Assembly (NCBI RefSeq): GCF_023343835.1
Contig: NC_064444.1
Location: 16,467,219 to 16,531,218 of the forward strand
Reading direction: 5' to 3'
Source: Lagopus muta
Taxonomy: Eukaryota > Chordata > Aves > Galliformes > Phasianidae
Length of the DNA stretch: 64,000 bases
A program made the position numbers and the translations under genes. Below, piece by piece: positions 54,719-64,000 of the stretch; positions within the stretch are counted from its first letter, which is position 1; each line of letters begins with the position of its first letter. The notes beneath the pieces were generated by a model, which saw only the letters and a list, made by a program, of their open reading frames with translations, searched no databases and had not been told where the DNA came from.

Positions 54719-54929
54719 CCCCTCGCCTCTCCTGAGTTACCTGCCCTCGGTGCGGCTCATGTGACTCTAGTCAATCTCCCAGAGGGACAAGGCCATTGGG
54801 TCTTTGGGAAAGGTGTAGGAGGGACAGAAGGAGAATCAACGCCTGGCTGATCTGGCCTGATTGGTTTTTGAGGGAGATCAGAGGAAAACTCCCTTCTGCG
54901 GTGCTGCCTGCAGGAAGTGTCTCTACCTG
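54564..54929 (-). promoter_or_regulatory. Three ZEB-type E-boxes (CAGGTA on the gene strand)
   Basis: TACCTG occurs at 54564-54569, 54738-54743 and 54924-54929. CAGGTA/CACCTG are the words bound by ZEB1/ZEB2 and SNAIL-family repressors. Further CACCTG-type words occur at 55107 and 55434. Site function is inferred. Confidence 0.4.
54672..54714. repeat. Homopolymer run of 43 T
   Basis: An uninterrupted T tract (A tract on the gene strand) about 360 bases upstream of the ESRP2 start codon, followed by a C run. It is likely length-variable, and its length in the assembly may not be exact. Confidence 0.9.
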
Positions 54930-57900
54930 CTTTCAGTTCTGTGCGATCCTGGCGAGCCCGCCCGGGGGCTTCAATGGGGGCTGAGCGCTCCCCCCGGCCC
55001 TCTCCTCCTCCTCCTTTTCTGATTTTCAAATCTAGAAAGTATGCACGTGTGCTTCCCAAAGCACAACGTGTGTCTTAGCTTTGAAATCCTCAAAACGAAA
55101 AATCGTCACCTGCTTCTAATTAATTGCACTTGTGGACGTTGCTGTGTCCGAACTGAGCTATCAGTGCCAGAGTTTACGTGTAACAAAAGGTGCAATTGAG
55201 CACAGGATTTCTTTAGCGGACATCGCTGGCAGAAAGCACTTTGCATTTTAGGCCCTGTCCTGTATGAGGCTTCAATGCTGAATCCTGTTTGTTTTGAGAA
55301 GCTGTATGTAGGATGATACACAAAACAGAAAGTCCTGTGCTTTCTGTAGAAAATGGCTGGATAAAGGACTATTTCCTTGTCATTAGTTACAGTTCAAGAT
55401 AAGCAGTTTTTCCTCTATAACTTTTCTGTTTCACAGGTGAGACTCTGCAATGGTAAAACACCATCTGGTTCAGCTACCACAGAAACGCTGCTCTAGGCAT
55501 TTCTGCTGGGTGGCAGCAGTAGGAGAATCTGTAATGTTAGGGGCCACGAACATTTTTAGAGACACTGTCAAACTCAAATTTATCTCAAAGCAGCCATAAC
55601 CAAAAAGCCTCTAAAATGCTCTCATTATGCTATTACTTTTTCTATTACCAGCACTAATAATCTCTAATAATTTTTAGATGACAAATATTGCAAGTTATAC
55701 ATTTTCTAATTTACTTGTTTAAACAGATTTTTAGTTTGTAATTCAATATCAGTGTTGGGTTGAAATACACTTTTTGGTGACCAAAAAACTTTACTGCTGC
55801 TAAGTCACTCCTAACACAGGGAAAATGCAGAGCTGGACATTTAACTGTGACTATCCAATGGATTTAAACATTAACATCTCATTTTCTTCCCTTCTTTTAA
55901 TATATTAGTTTTATAACTGGTCAGTTTTTTATGCTGCTTTAAAGTCTTATGAAGTTATGGACCCAGCTTGGCAGACACCAATTCACATGCTAAAAGCATT
56001 ATTATTTACATTTATTTCACTGAAAGTAAACTGCAGTTCAGGGATACCATCTTAGAACTCAAACTTACAAGTATTTACCTGGTGGAGACCACGCAGAGAA
56101 CTTCACAGCACACAGGTGCAGCTCAGTGAACTTCACAAAGTAGCTGTTAAATGCCTCTCAGCTGTTGTCTCTGTTGCTCACGTGCAGCTGAAAAGCAGTC
56201 CTGATGATGTATCACTGCTGTAAAAGGGGCACATTCCCAAATACACGGAGGTGAAAACTTCAATCTGTAACATACTTATACTTACAGAATAAGAATATAT
56301 TCAGTAGTGTATTAGTAGCTGCCTTTATGAGGGTGCCATTTTAAAGCCTTAATGTGTAACTACTTCACACAAAATGATAATTATTGGATTTGAATAGAAG
56401 CCTGTACACTTCATATATTCTTAGACAGCTTGACATATATGCTTACAGGCATCTATGAACTGGCATAAAGAATGCCAGTACCTCTGCACCTGTCTTGCAG
56501 GATCTAACATGAAAATAAAAGAAAAAAAGAATATAAAAATGAATTTACTTGAGCTACATCTCATGTTAAGGAAACCCAATTCACACCAATGCCAAAGACC
56601 TTGCTACATTTGCAAGTTTGGCAATTGTCTTCCCACTCCTCTCTGTGCATAACTCTGCCACATCATTGATTTAAAAAATGCAGAGGAATGACATCGCGTG
56701 TCTGCAGAGAACAGCACCAGGATCCACTTCCTGAAACACCACGTGGTATAAGGCCTGCACACTGGGCATTGGCAAAGTTAATTTGTAACCGAGATCTTGT
56801 TGAAATAAAGTTTATGGCTCACCTTTAGCTTTAATCCTGGCAGTCATGTTTATAGACGTTCTTGTTTGTAGGCTCCATACAAGGATAATGTCTTGGATGG
56901 CGAATAAAAGTTTTAAAGATGAAGATTCATCATTATCCAAGGTTAGCATTGTAGTCATTTTTTTTTCATTTATTTTTTATAATACAGCAAAACTGGAAAA
57001 TAAAACTGTCTTAGGTTACATAAGAAAGTTGAAGAAGCTCATTTAATACATTGTGCTTGAAATGGACAAATCTGTGACAATTTCATTCTTACCATACACA
57101 CTCCTCCCTCAGTTCCATAAATAGAAACAACTCAAAACAAAAACAAGGCCCTCTTTTACTACATTATTAAAAACACCACTGACCGAATGTTCTGACCACA
57201 GAAGTCTTTTTGAGATAGCCAAATAAAAAGAGGATGAAACTTAGGGACAAGAGATATGGAGTGATATCCTTGCTATGTTCAGATCTACAGCAAAACTTAA
57301 CTTTCAGAGTAGCTAAAAGTCAGTCCTCTGTTCCAAACTTGTATCTCAAAAAGTTATTTGTCTTCCTCACTTCCTTCCTACTTTACTCATCAGTTAAAAG
57401 GAAGACAATGATTATGAATCTTGTCAAATAGCTTGAAGTGCCTTGAGAAATGCAAACTAACTATGAAGTCAGGTCTAACTTCAAAATTGGTCACGCTGAG
57501 ACTGTGGACAAAATGACCTCCAAAGGTCTCTTCTAGAAAAAATCATTTTGTTTCTGAGAAACCAAGAAGCTAAGTTAAATAAGTATGGACCCTTGTTTAT
57601 TTGCACAACAGTAACAGAATTTTTTCTGTGTGCCTCAGCCTCTCTGAAATGATTTGTCAGGGGAAATGTCACCTATAAGCAAACATAAAAAGACATCCAG
57701 GAGCCATTCAGTTCTTAGCTCCTAGATGAGATTATAAGCAACGGTGGCAACGCTTTCTGAAGGAGGAGCTTACTGTAATTCTTGAAACATAAACCCGTAT
57801 GTTAAGAATTTTTTGGCATCCTTTCTTTAACAGCAAATGAGTGGGAAAGGGCATGGGAAGAACTGCTTTGCAGTGTTCTTTGATTGCTGTCCAGATGTTT

Positions 57901-58524
57901 TGAGAGATCTGATTTTTTGGTCTGCCAGGTAGGTCTGTAATGATTGTAAATGTAGTGTGGAGGCCTCAAAATCCCATTGGGATAATCATAAAAGCTTGGT
58001 AATATGCAAAAATGTGTCAGAAAGGTGGTTTCTGATGGATTGATACCCTGCAGATATTAGCCTCACCAAGCTGTACTGAAAGCACTCACAATTCTGCACC
58101 AGCTGGAATTTAATTTATTTTTGACTCAAACTAAAATGTTAAACTGATGACTAGGCTACATAAATAAAAATGGAATTGCTTTCTCTATCATTTTACGTAG
58201 TTTCTCTCCCTTATGGGCTGAAAATCGATCCGTTGTCCAAGCTTACAAAAGTTGTATTCATACTCAGCTCCCACTTAATTCCAATGAACTGTAAGTTGTT
58301 TAGTTGAGTTTCTGCAGATTTCAGGCTTTTGAATATCAAAATTCTATTTTTCTATGAAATTTATGGATGGACCAAAGGCACCTGCATGGTACTGTCCTTC
58401 ATTAATATTATTATAAGCTTATACTAAGGTTACCAGTTTAAACAATTACACAGTAAATTTAGACTTTTGTCTCATTAGAAATCATGTTTCCCTTCAAATA
58501 AGTCTTTAAACAGTTTTCCGGAAT

Positions 58525-58750
58525 TAGAATCATTGAAATATTAGCAGGTAGGGACCTCTGGAAGTCCTCCTGTCCAACACTGCAGTCAGAGCTGGACTAC
58601 ACCAACACCAGATTGAGCCACCAATGCTTTGTCCAGGTGAGTCCTGAAAACCTCCAAGGACAATGATTCCAAAACTCCAGGAATAACCTGCTCCAACACT
58701 GCAACTATGTTGCTGATGAGAAACTTTTTCCTACTGGCCCATCTGATCTT
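58525..58750 (-). mobile_element. CR1 LINE fragment (reverse orientation)
   Basis: Starts with an AGAATCATTGAAATATTAG-like form of the reversed CR1 tail, then GGACCTCTGGAAGTCCTCCT and a CCAACACTGCAGTCAGAGC segment. It is old and diverged. Confidence 0.75.
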
Positions 58751-59928
58751 TCAAATAATTCACAGAAACTAGTTGAGACAGGATCTTAAAGCTGCGGTAA
58801 ATCAGACAAGCCATGTGATAGGATTTCTGTTACCTAATGAGATGAATATGCAAGTACTTCCTGAACCTTTCAATCTGCCTTATTTGTGACTGCAAAATCA
58901 CTTTCTGTAAAGCTTTACTGCCCCTAAAATCTGCCCAAATAAATTCTCAATGCAATCAGTAACATTTTGGATAGTCTCAGGTACAACATGAAAACGAAAA
59001 ATTCAGCAGAAAATATTATTTCTTATGCAAATTAATATTTTGTCTTAGATCAAGACACATACTGATAATACATCTTTATTTGGCCACTGAAAGCATAATG
59101 CACTTTACATACGTCAGTGCAAACAGCAGTAAAAAAAAGAAAGATTTTATGTGAGATGTGAGTTGTTACTTCTGCTATAATGCAAAAAAGCCACTGCCAC
59201 CTTCCTTGCCCCCAGCACCACCACCACAATTTAGTGAAGAGAAGCACATATATTGATAACTCAAACTGCAATAGCTAAAAGCCAAAGTATCAGCTTTCAT
59301 TCACTTCTACGCCTTCACACTGGAGGTAAAGAAGGTTTTCAGAAATCCACTGAAACACGTAATCAGCCAAAGCTACCCGAAACATGCACTTTCAACTCCA
59401 ACATAAACTACAATTCGGCAACATATGAAGTGAAAGTGTTACCATCCACATCAGAAGATCATGCCATACACTACTCTCACATACTGAGAGTTGACAATCA
59501 ATTCTGCAAGATAGCAGTGATGAAAGAATTCATCAGCAAGGGAATACTAAAGACTGTATACTGGAAGTTCAAATGGCTCAGTGAAAAACAACAGACCAAA
59601 TTGCACAACTAATGATGACTTAATACAAGTTATGCTTTCTCAGGCTTTACTGACAACTTGACACCAGCTTCATGAAAATATCTTGGCAGAGAACAGTAAT
59701 GTGTATAGCTTTGGCTTTTTATTTAATTGTACCACAAGCCCTCAGTTGACTTAAAACACCGATAAAAATGAGGGTGTGTTCCTATAATGTTTCTTTCCCA
59801 TTTGACTTGGCTGCTCTAATATTTGATTCTTCATTATAATTTAATTAAACTTATTCCACATGAAGATATGCTAATGCACATCTTTTTCTCACCAAAGAAT
59901 GAACAGAAGTAAAACATAAATGCAAAAC

Positions 59929-60290
59929 TTAAGCAAAACTTAAACAGCTGTTGAAGCACTTAGGCTTTAAGGATAATTCATTGATGAATTTTTTATAATA
60001 TGCTGATGAATACAAGTATGTACATCCATATGAGACACCATAGGCCACCCATCGTACAGCGGTTTCTTGATCTTTCATCTTCATTGGGATTATTTTTTTC
60101 CAATCAACTTCATCACCAATTATTACATATTCAGGAATTGACACAGGGATTTCTAACATGCTCTGCATCCTATCACATCCATTCTCAAGAATGGAACAAT
60201 CTTCTCCAGAAAATCAAGTCTCTTACACAACTTTTGTATTTTGGTTTTGACTGTGTTGTATTGAAAGTACATGGCCTTAGTCTTGTCTGA
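59929..60290 (-). pseudogene. Protein-like open frame with a frameshift, unidentified
   Basis: From 60168 the minus strand reads MQSMLEIPVSIPEYVIIGDE, VDWKKIIPMKMKDQETAVRW, VAYGVSYGCTYLYSSAYYKK and on to a stop at 59929. Upstream, in another frame, it reads FQYNTVKTKIQKLCKRLDFL then EKIVPFLRM, which looks like a coiled coil and would join by a one-step frameshift. Composition is far more protein-like than nearby chance frames. I do not recognise the family. It may be a decayed retrocopy or a terminal exon. An AATAAA lies downstream near 59072. Confidence 0.3.
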
Positions 60291-61689
60291 CTAGTTACTA
60301 ACAGACTGGCAGAATTAATATGCCATTTTGCTTCTACTCTATCATTTACAACTAAGTAAGACAACTACAGTTTTGGCAGGTATCCCATTTTCTTCTCCAG
60401 TTCCTCTAGATGCAATTGCTTGCATGGATACCGAATTGTACTACATATTTATGTGGATACAGTCATCAGATTCTCACTCAAATTAATGGCACTGCTTCTA
60501 CTTAACAGATCATCTGTTCATTTTAACTTCTGAGTATGGATAAGCAAATACCATAGTTCCTTTGCCTTGATCATAGATTTTATTGTGCTGTGAAATAAAT
60601 GATGGAAGTAAGATAGTAGTGTCCTTAGTAATATATTGAGTCAACATTAGAGTGATGTGAATTTCTAAGAAGAAACACTGCCAATTACACATATTGCAGT
60701 ATGTAGATGTATTCAAGAATATATAGATACATACAATGCACACATACTAACATGTCTGTACTAAACACACATGTACTAAATATGTTCTTCCCTTTGGTGT
60801 ACTGTAGAAATTTTTAATTTAAGATGTCATCTGATGCAAGTCAGTCCATTTTATCACTTAATAAGCACAGAATTGCTTTATAAACATAGATAATAAGTAA
60901 GCACATGGCATGCAGATGGAATTAGTTCTGCCCTTTCTCTTCCCAATTTGCTGGAGTTGTGATAAAATGCTCTGACAGAGCTGTTTTATAAGTGCCAATA
61001 CTACCACACCTCCTTTCCACTGCCCTCTGTTAACGTGGCACACCCTTGTTTGACAGGAAATATCACCTTGTGTTCAGTCTTTCTTTGATTTTCTCAAGTA
61101 ACTATTTCAAGTGCAGTGTGACATAGTTACAATACATTAAGATTGTGTCTTTTTTACACATAATTGTATGGTGGTAAGCAAAAGGGAAAGACTCCTAGGG
61201 CACACAGAAGAGAAAATTGCCTGGCATAACCTGGGTGTGGCTATGCAGTGAGAAGAGTCAACATACTGATAGTGCTCTAGGTAAAGCAGATGTCTGGGAC
61301 ACAACTTGGACTTACCATCATTCAGCTGCTGCTGCTAACACTGTGGGTAAAGTAGTTGCCTGAGACGTTGACTTAGGTTGACTTGCCATCGTTCAACTGT
61401 TGCTTCCCATTGTCCAGTGCTTTGCTTTATGTGGATGGGGAGACAGACAAGTCCAACCTCCTTGTCCACAGTTTATGGGCTGATTTTGGCCTCTCCTCTT
61501 TTTTTTTTTTTTAAGATAGATTAAATCCTTACATGCACTATAAAAAACCATACCTGCACTGAAGTAGCAGAAACAGGAGCTGGGTGGCCTGCCATAATAT
61601 GTGACGAACTGTGCCCTAAAGCTGTGGGTTTAAAAGATAAACACCAGTATAAAAGATAAATACCAGTTTCAGGCATACCTTGTTCATCC

Positions 61690-61731
61690 AGACTCATTTA
61701 TTCATTCTAATCCTCATTTATTCATTCTAAG
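61690..61731. repeat. Direct repeat CTCATTTATTCATTCTAA, two copies
   Basis: Two adjacent copies with a two-base spacer. On the minus strand each carries an AATAAA. No gene could be attached to them. Confidence 0.8.
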
Positions 61732-63088
61732 TCATTGCTGTCCTCCCCGATCTTTCATAGCTACTATCTGTGGGGCTGTACCCTGAACTGGCTTTGAAAT
61801 ACCTATCCTGATCTAGAAAGCTAGATACAATTCATTTAAAACTGGTTTTAACTGTTTTGTTCCATTTGGAACACCACACCAACTCAGTTTGGATGCATAT
61901 TCCTTAGGATGAATCCATTCCCCCATTTGGTTCAGAGGTTGGTCCCACACACAGTTATCCTAAGCAAAAAGAAGTGACTAGTGGGAATAGGAAGATATGG
62001 AGGGTACATATGTATTAGAGTATTATGAATCCATGGCCTTAAAGCACATGAAGTGTTTGTGTGGCAGTCACTACAGAATACCTGCAGCTGTCACTAAAGG
62101 CAGACAGACTGGCTATCGCTGTAACAGAGGAGTCATGTTGGGTAGTACTTTACACCTACTTCGCACAGGCATAAATTGTAAGACTCTGAAGATCAGATCT
62201 GGTCCCTTCAGATCTTTGGTTTACTTTCTATGTGGGTAGGAATCCACGTCTGATGATGTATCTACAGTAGGAAAAAGCATGTTTTAGAGGTGCAGAATTT
62301 TGTCGAAGGCAATTCCATCTTTAAATTCTTGCTAGATGAAAGTACTAGCAACCTGACTCACCTGCAAAATTGAAGCTTATGCTATTCATCTTTATTCCCT
62401 GGGAAGACAAACATGACAAAGGGTGTAGACTCTGTTTCGTATTAAGTGTTCTGCTCTGTTCCTCTCACTTTCAGATAAGCCGTTCTGTATAGGATGAGGT
62501 TTTTAGTAAATGGAACAAGGCTTTTCCCTTTAGCCACATTTTTGTGACTATATAAATTTATCCTCTTTTTCTCACATCTTGCAAAAAGGGATTTTTAAAA
62601 ACATTCCTTTGCATTAGCATTGAAAGCACTGAAAGACATAATGCATCCAACCCCTGTGAAACTGCTGGATGCAGGGAAACAAGGTGCAGCTCACCACCTA
62701 AATCAAAGATTTTATGCTTTAATCAAAGAGACAGCTTGCATTCTCAGCTTTTGATTTCCACAAAGCTTGTTTGTTTTACTTAAGGCTAGTTTACTACACC
62801 CGTGTTACCATGGAATTGCTAGGGAGCTAAGCCACACCTTTATGAACATACTTAGCACTTCCTGCACAGAATAGCCTTAAGAGCAGTCTCCTATATGCCA
62901 AAGAGATAATAGGAAGAAAAAGAGCATGCATGACTACATCTTAAGATCTTGGCTAGCTGGCAAAGCCATTGCATGTCACCTGTGTGTTCTCATACAATAG
63001 TTCATGAAAGGTTTTTGGGCAGTGTTTACTGAGAGATGTATTTTTTCAAATAAATTTATACTTAGGATATTGGTAATATGTCTCCTAC

Positions 63089-63135
63089 CCTTTCATCATC
63101 TGAATCCAGCTCTTCCACTGGTGACTGCTCTGTGA
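63089..63135 (-). other. Candidate 47-base exon of an unidentified minus-strand gene
   Basis: Acceptor TTTGTTTTCTTCCAG is excellent and the donor GTAGGA fair. The best frame encodes TEQSPVEELDSDDER, an acidic, phosphosite-like peptide. Its phase fits the 21-base segment upstream. I could not name the gene. Confidence 0.3.
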
Positions 63136-63221
63136 CTGGAAGAAAACAAATGGTGGATTGCTCTCAAATCCTTCTGGGGTAATACATATTCTACTACTGT
63201 ATTACAGTAATGGTAGACTGG

Positions 63222-63258
63222 CAGGATGAGGGTTCCAACAGACAGGATGAGGGTTCAT
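63222..63258. repeat. Direct repeat CAGGATGAGGGTTC, two copies
   Basis: Two near-identical copies about 22 bases apart, apparently a small tandem duplication between the two exon-like segments at 63.1 and 63.3 kb. Confidence 0.75.
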
Positions 63259-63325
63259 TGTATGTAAACAACCCTCCTTCTCTCAGTGCTTTTTGGCAGT
63301 GTGGTATTATTGCTAGTTTACTTAC

Positions 63326-63346
63326 ATCTTCCTTTTCCTGGTTCAC
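63326..63346 (-). other. Candidate 21-base microexon
   Basis: Bounded by TTGCAG and a strong donor GTAAGT on the minus strand. Two frames are open; one gives EPGKGR leading into the next candidate exon. The pyrimidine tract is poor. Unsupported by a known family. Confidence 0.25.
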
Positions 63347-64000
63347 CTGCAATTTGAATTATATCAAAATATGTGTCAGTTTTGACCACTCCTTAATATT
63401 TATATCAAGATAAGGACTTTTTATTACATAGTAAAGACATAATTTTTAAAATACATATTCAGTACTATAAAAATCAAAGCACAAAACTTTCTGCTGAAAC
63501 TTATGCTGCCTAGAGTTGCCTAAAGCACATTGAACACTCAGAAACCTCTCCTTACTGATGAATCATTCCAGTTGTTTCACAGATTCTTCCTTTAACCTTC
63601 TGACTGAGGATATAAAACTATCTTTCATTTTATTGACACAGCGTACTGCAAATAGGCCAGCAGTAGAGTTTGTGTAACAGTAAAGAAAAAAAGTAATTTC
63701 ATATAAAAGACTGGGACTTCAGATCATTATTTCTTAGAGTTCTGGCAACATGCTACAGATGACAGTAGCTGCGAATGCTTGGGTGGATGGTAATGGTGAC
63801 TTATATGGTAGCTACTGGCACTGCAGCAAGGTGGAATACATAAAAGCAATTGTATTCTGTAGGAACATGACCACTATCATCCAGTTTATGGACACAAAAC
63901 TATTTCAAAATCACAACAGGTAAAAGAAATGACAGAAAATCAACAGCATTACCATGCAACATTCCCTTCATAATTTGTTAAAACAGGAAAATATTTACAG

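Larger units (their letters stand above)
54316..54930 (-). promoter_or_regulatory. ESRP2: ESRP2 5' flank / promoter region
   Basis: The region between the start codon and about 54930 contains a CCAAT box (54598-54603 on the complement), a CRE-like TGACATCA (54640-54647), a TCATGTGA-type E-box (54757-54764) and three TACCTG words (54564, 54738, 54924). No TATA box is evident. The transcription start is not visible from sequence alone; it could lie near 54.5-54.6 kb. Confidence 0.5.
55440..64000. other. Upstream flank of ESRP2, mostly unassigned
   Basis: AT-rich DNA with one CR1 fragment (58525-58750), the protein-like frame at 60 kb and the exon-like pair at 63.1-63.35 kb. I found no plus-strand exons of PLA2G15, which lies head-to-head with ESRP2 in human; they may lie beyond the window. 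Confidence 0.5.

Noticed and set aside
61738..61800. Possible terminal exon on the minus strand (frame ending SSYERSGRTAMT) before AATAAA repeats
   Set aside because: The acceptor lacks a pyrimidine tract, two frames are equally open, and the AATAAA words belong to a short direct repeat.

Overview
This window is vertebrate nuclear DNA, almost certainly from a bird and probably a galliform such as chicken. CR1 LINE tails end in the ATTCTGTG-type repeat, there is a short mariner-like element with terminal inverted repeats of the kind known from chicken, and the split gene has exons of 43 to about 300 bases in long AT-rich introns. There are no bacterial-style genes or operons. Nearly all long open frames here are chance readings of introns.

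The window is dominated by one complete gene on the minus strand, ESRP2 (epithelial splicing regulatory protein 2). I could assemble it exon by exon from the start codon at 54315 to alternative stops at 15989 and 13247. All 16 coding exons have AG/GT borders and the reading frame is kept across every junction. The product is 705 residues if exon 15 is included and 728 if it is skipped. It has an N-terminal ESRP domain and three full quasi-RRMs. A fourth RRM is cut short in the 705-residue form and completed in the 728-residue form. The 3'UTR runs to a poly(A) signal near 12030. ESRP2 rather than its paralogue ESRP1 is indicated by the exon 2, 10, 13, 14 and 15 peptides and the C-terminus QAPKEWVCL.

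Layout. 1-9340: no recognisable gene. 9345-9607: a CR1 tail. 9850-11220: two CpG-rich blocks with a strong CTCF-like motif and a candidate minus-strand first exon of an unidentified gene. 12010-54315: ESRP2, with a 20 kb intron 2 (32985-53139) that holds a CR1 copy of about 1.4 kb, a short CR1 tail, a mariner-like element and an unusual set of overlapping palindromes. 54316-55440: ESRP2 upstream region with ZEB-type E-boxes, a CCAAT box, a CRE-like site and a run of 43 T. 55440-64000: mostly without recognisable genes, but with a decayed CR1 copy, one protein-like open frame near 60 kb, and two small exon-like segments at 63.1-63.35 kb on the minus strand.

The most informative observations concern ESRP2 processing. 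Exon 15 behaves as a cassette that switches the C-terminus between a half and a complete fourth RRM. A pair of identical GTAAGT donors 12 bases apart ends exon 12. A GGUGG-rich cluster lies downstream of exon 15 and suggests that ESRP proteins may regulate this choice.
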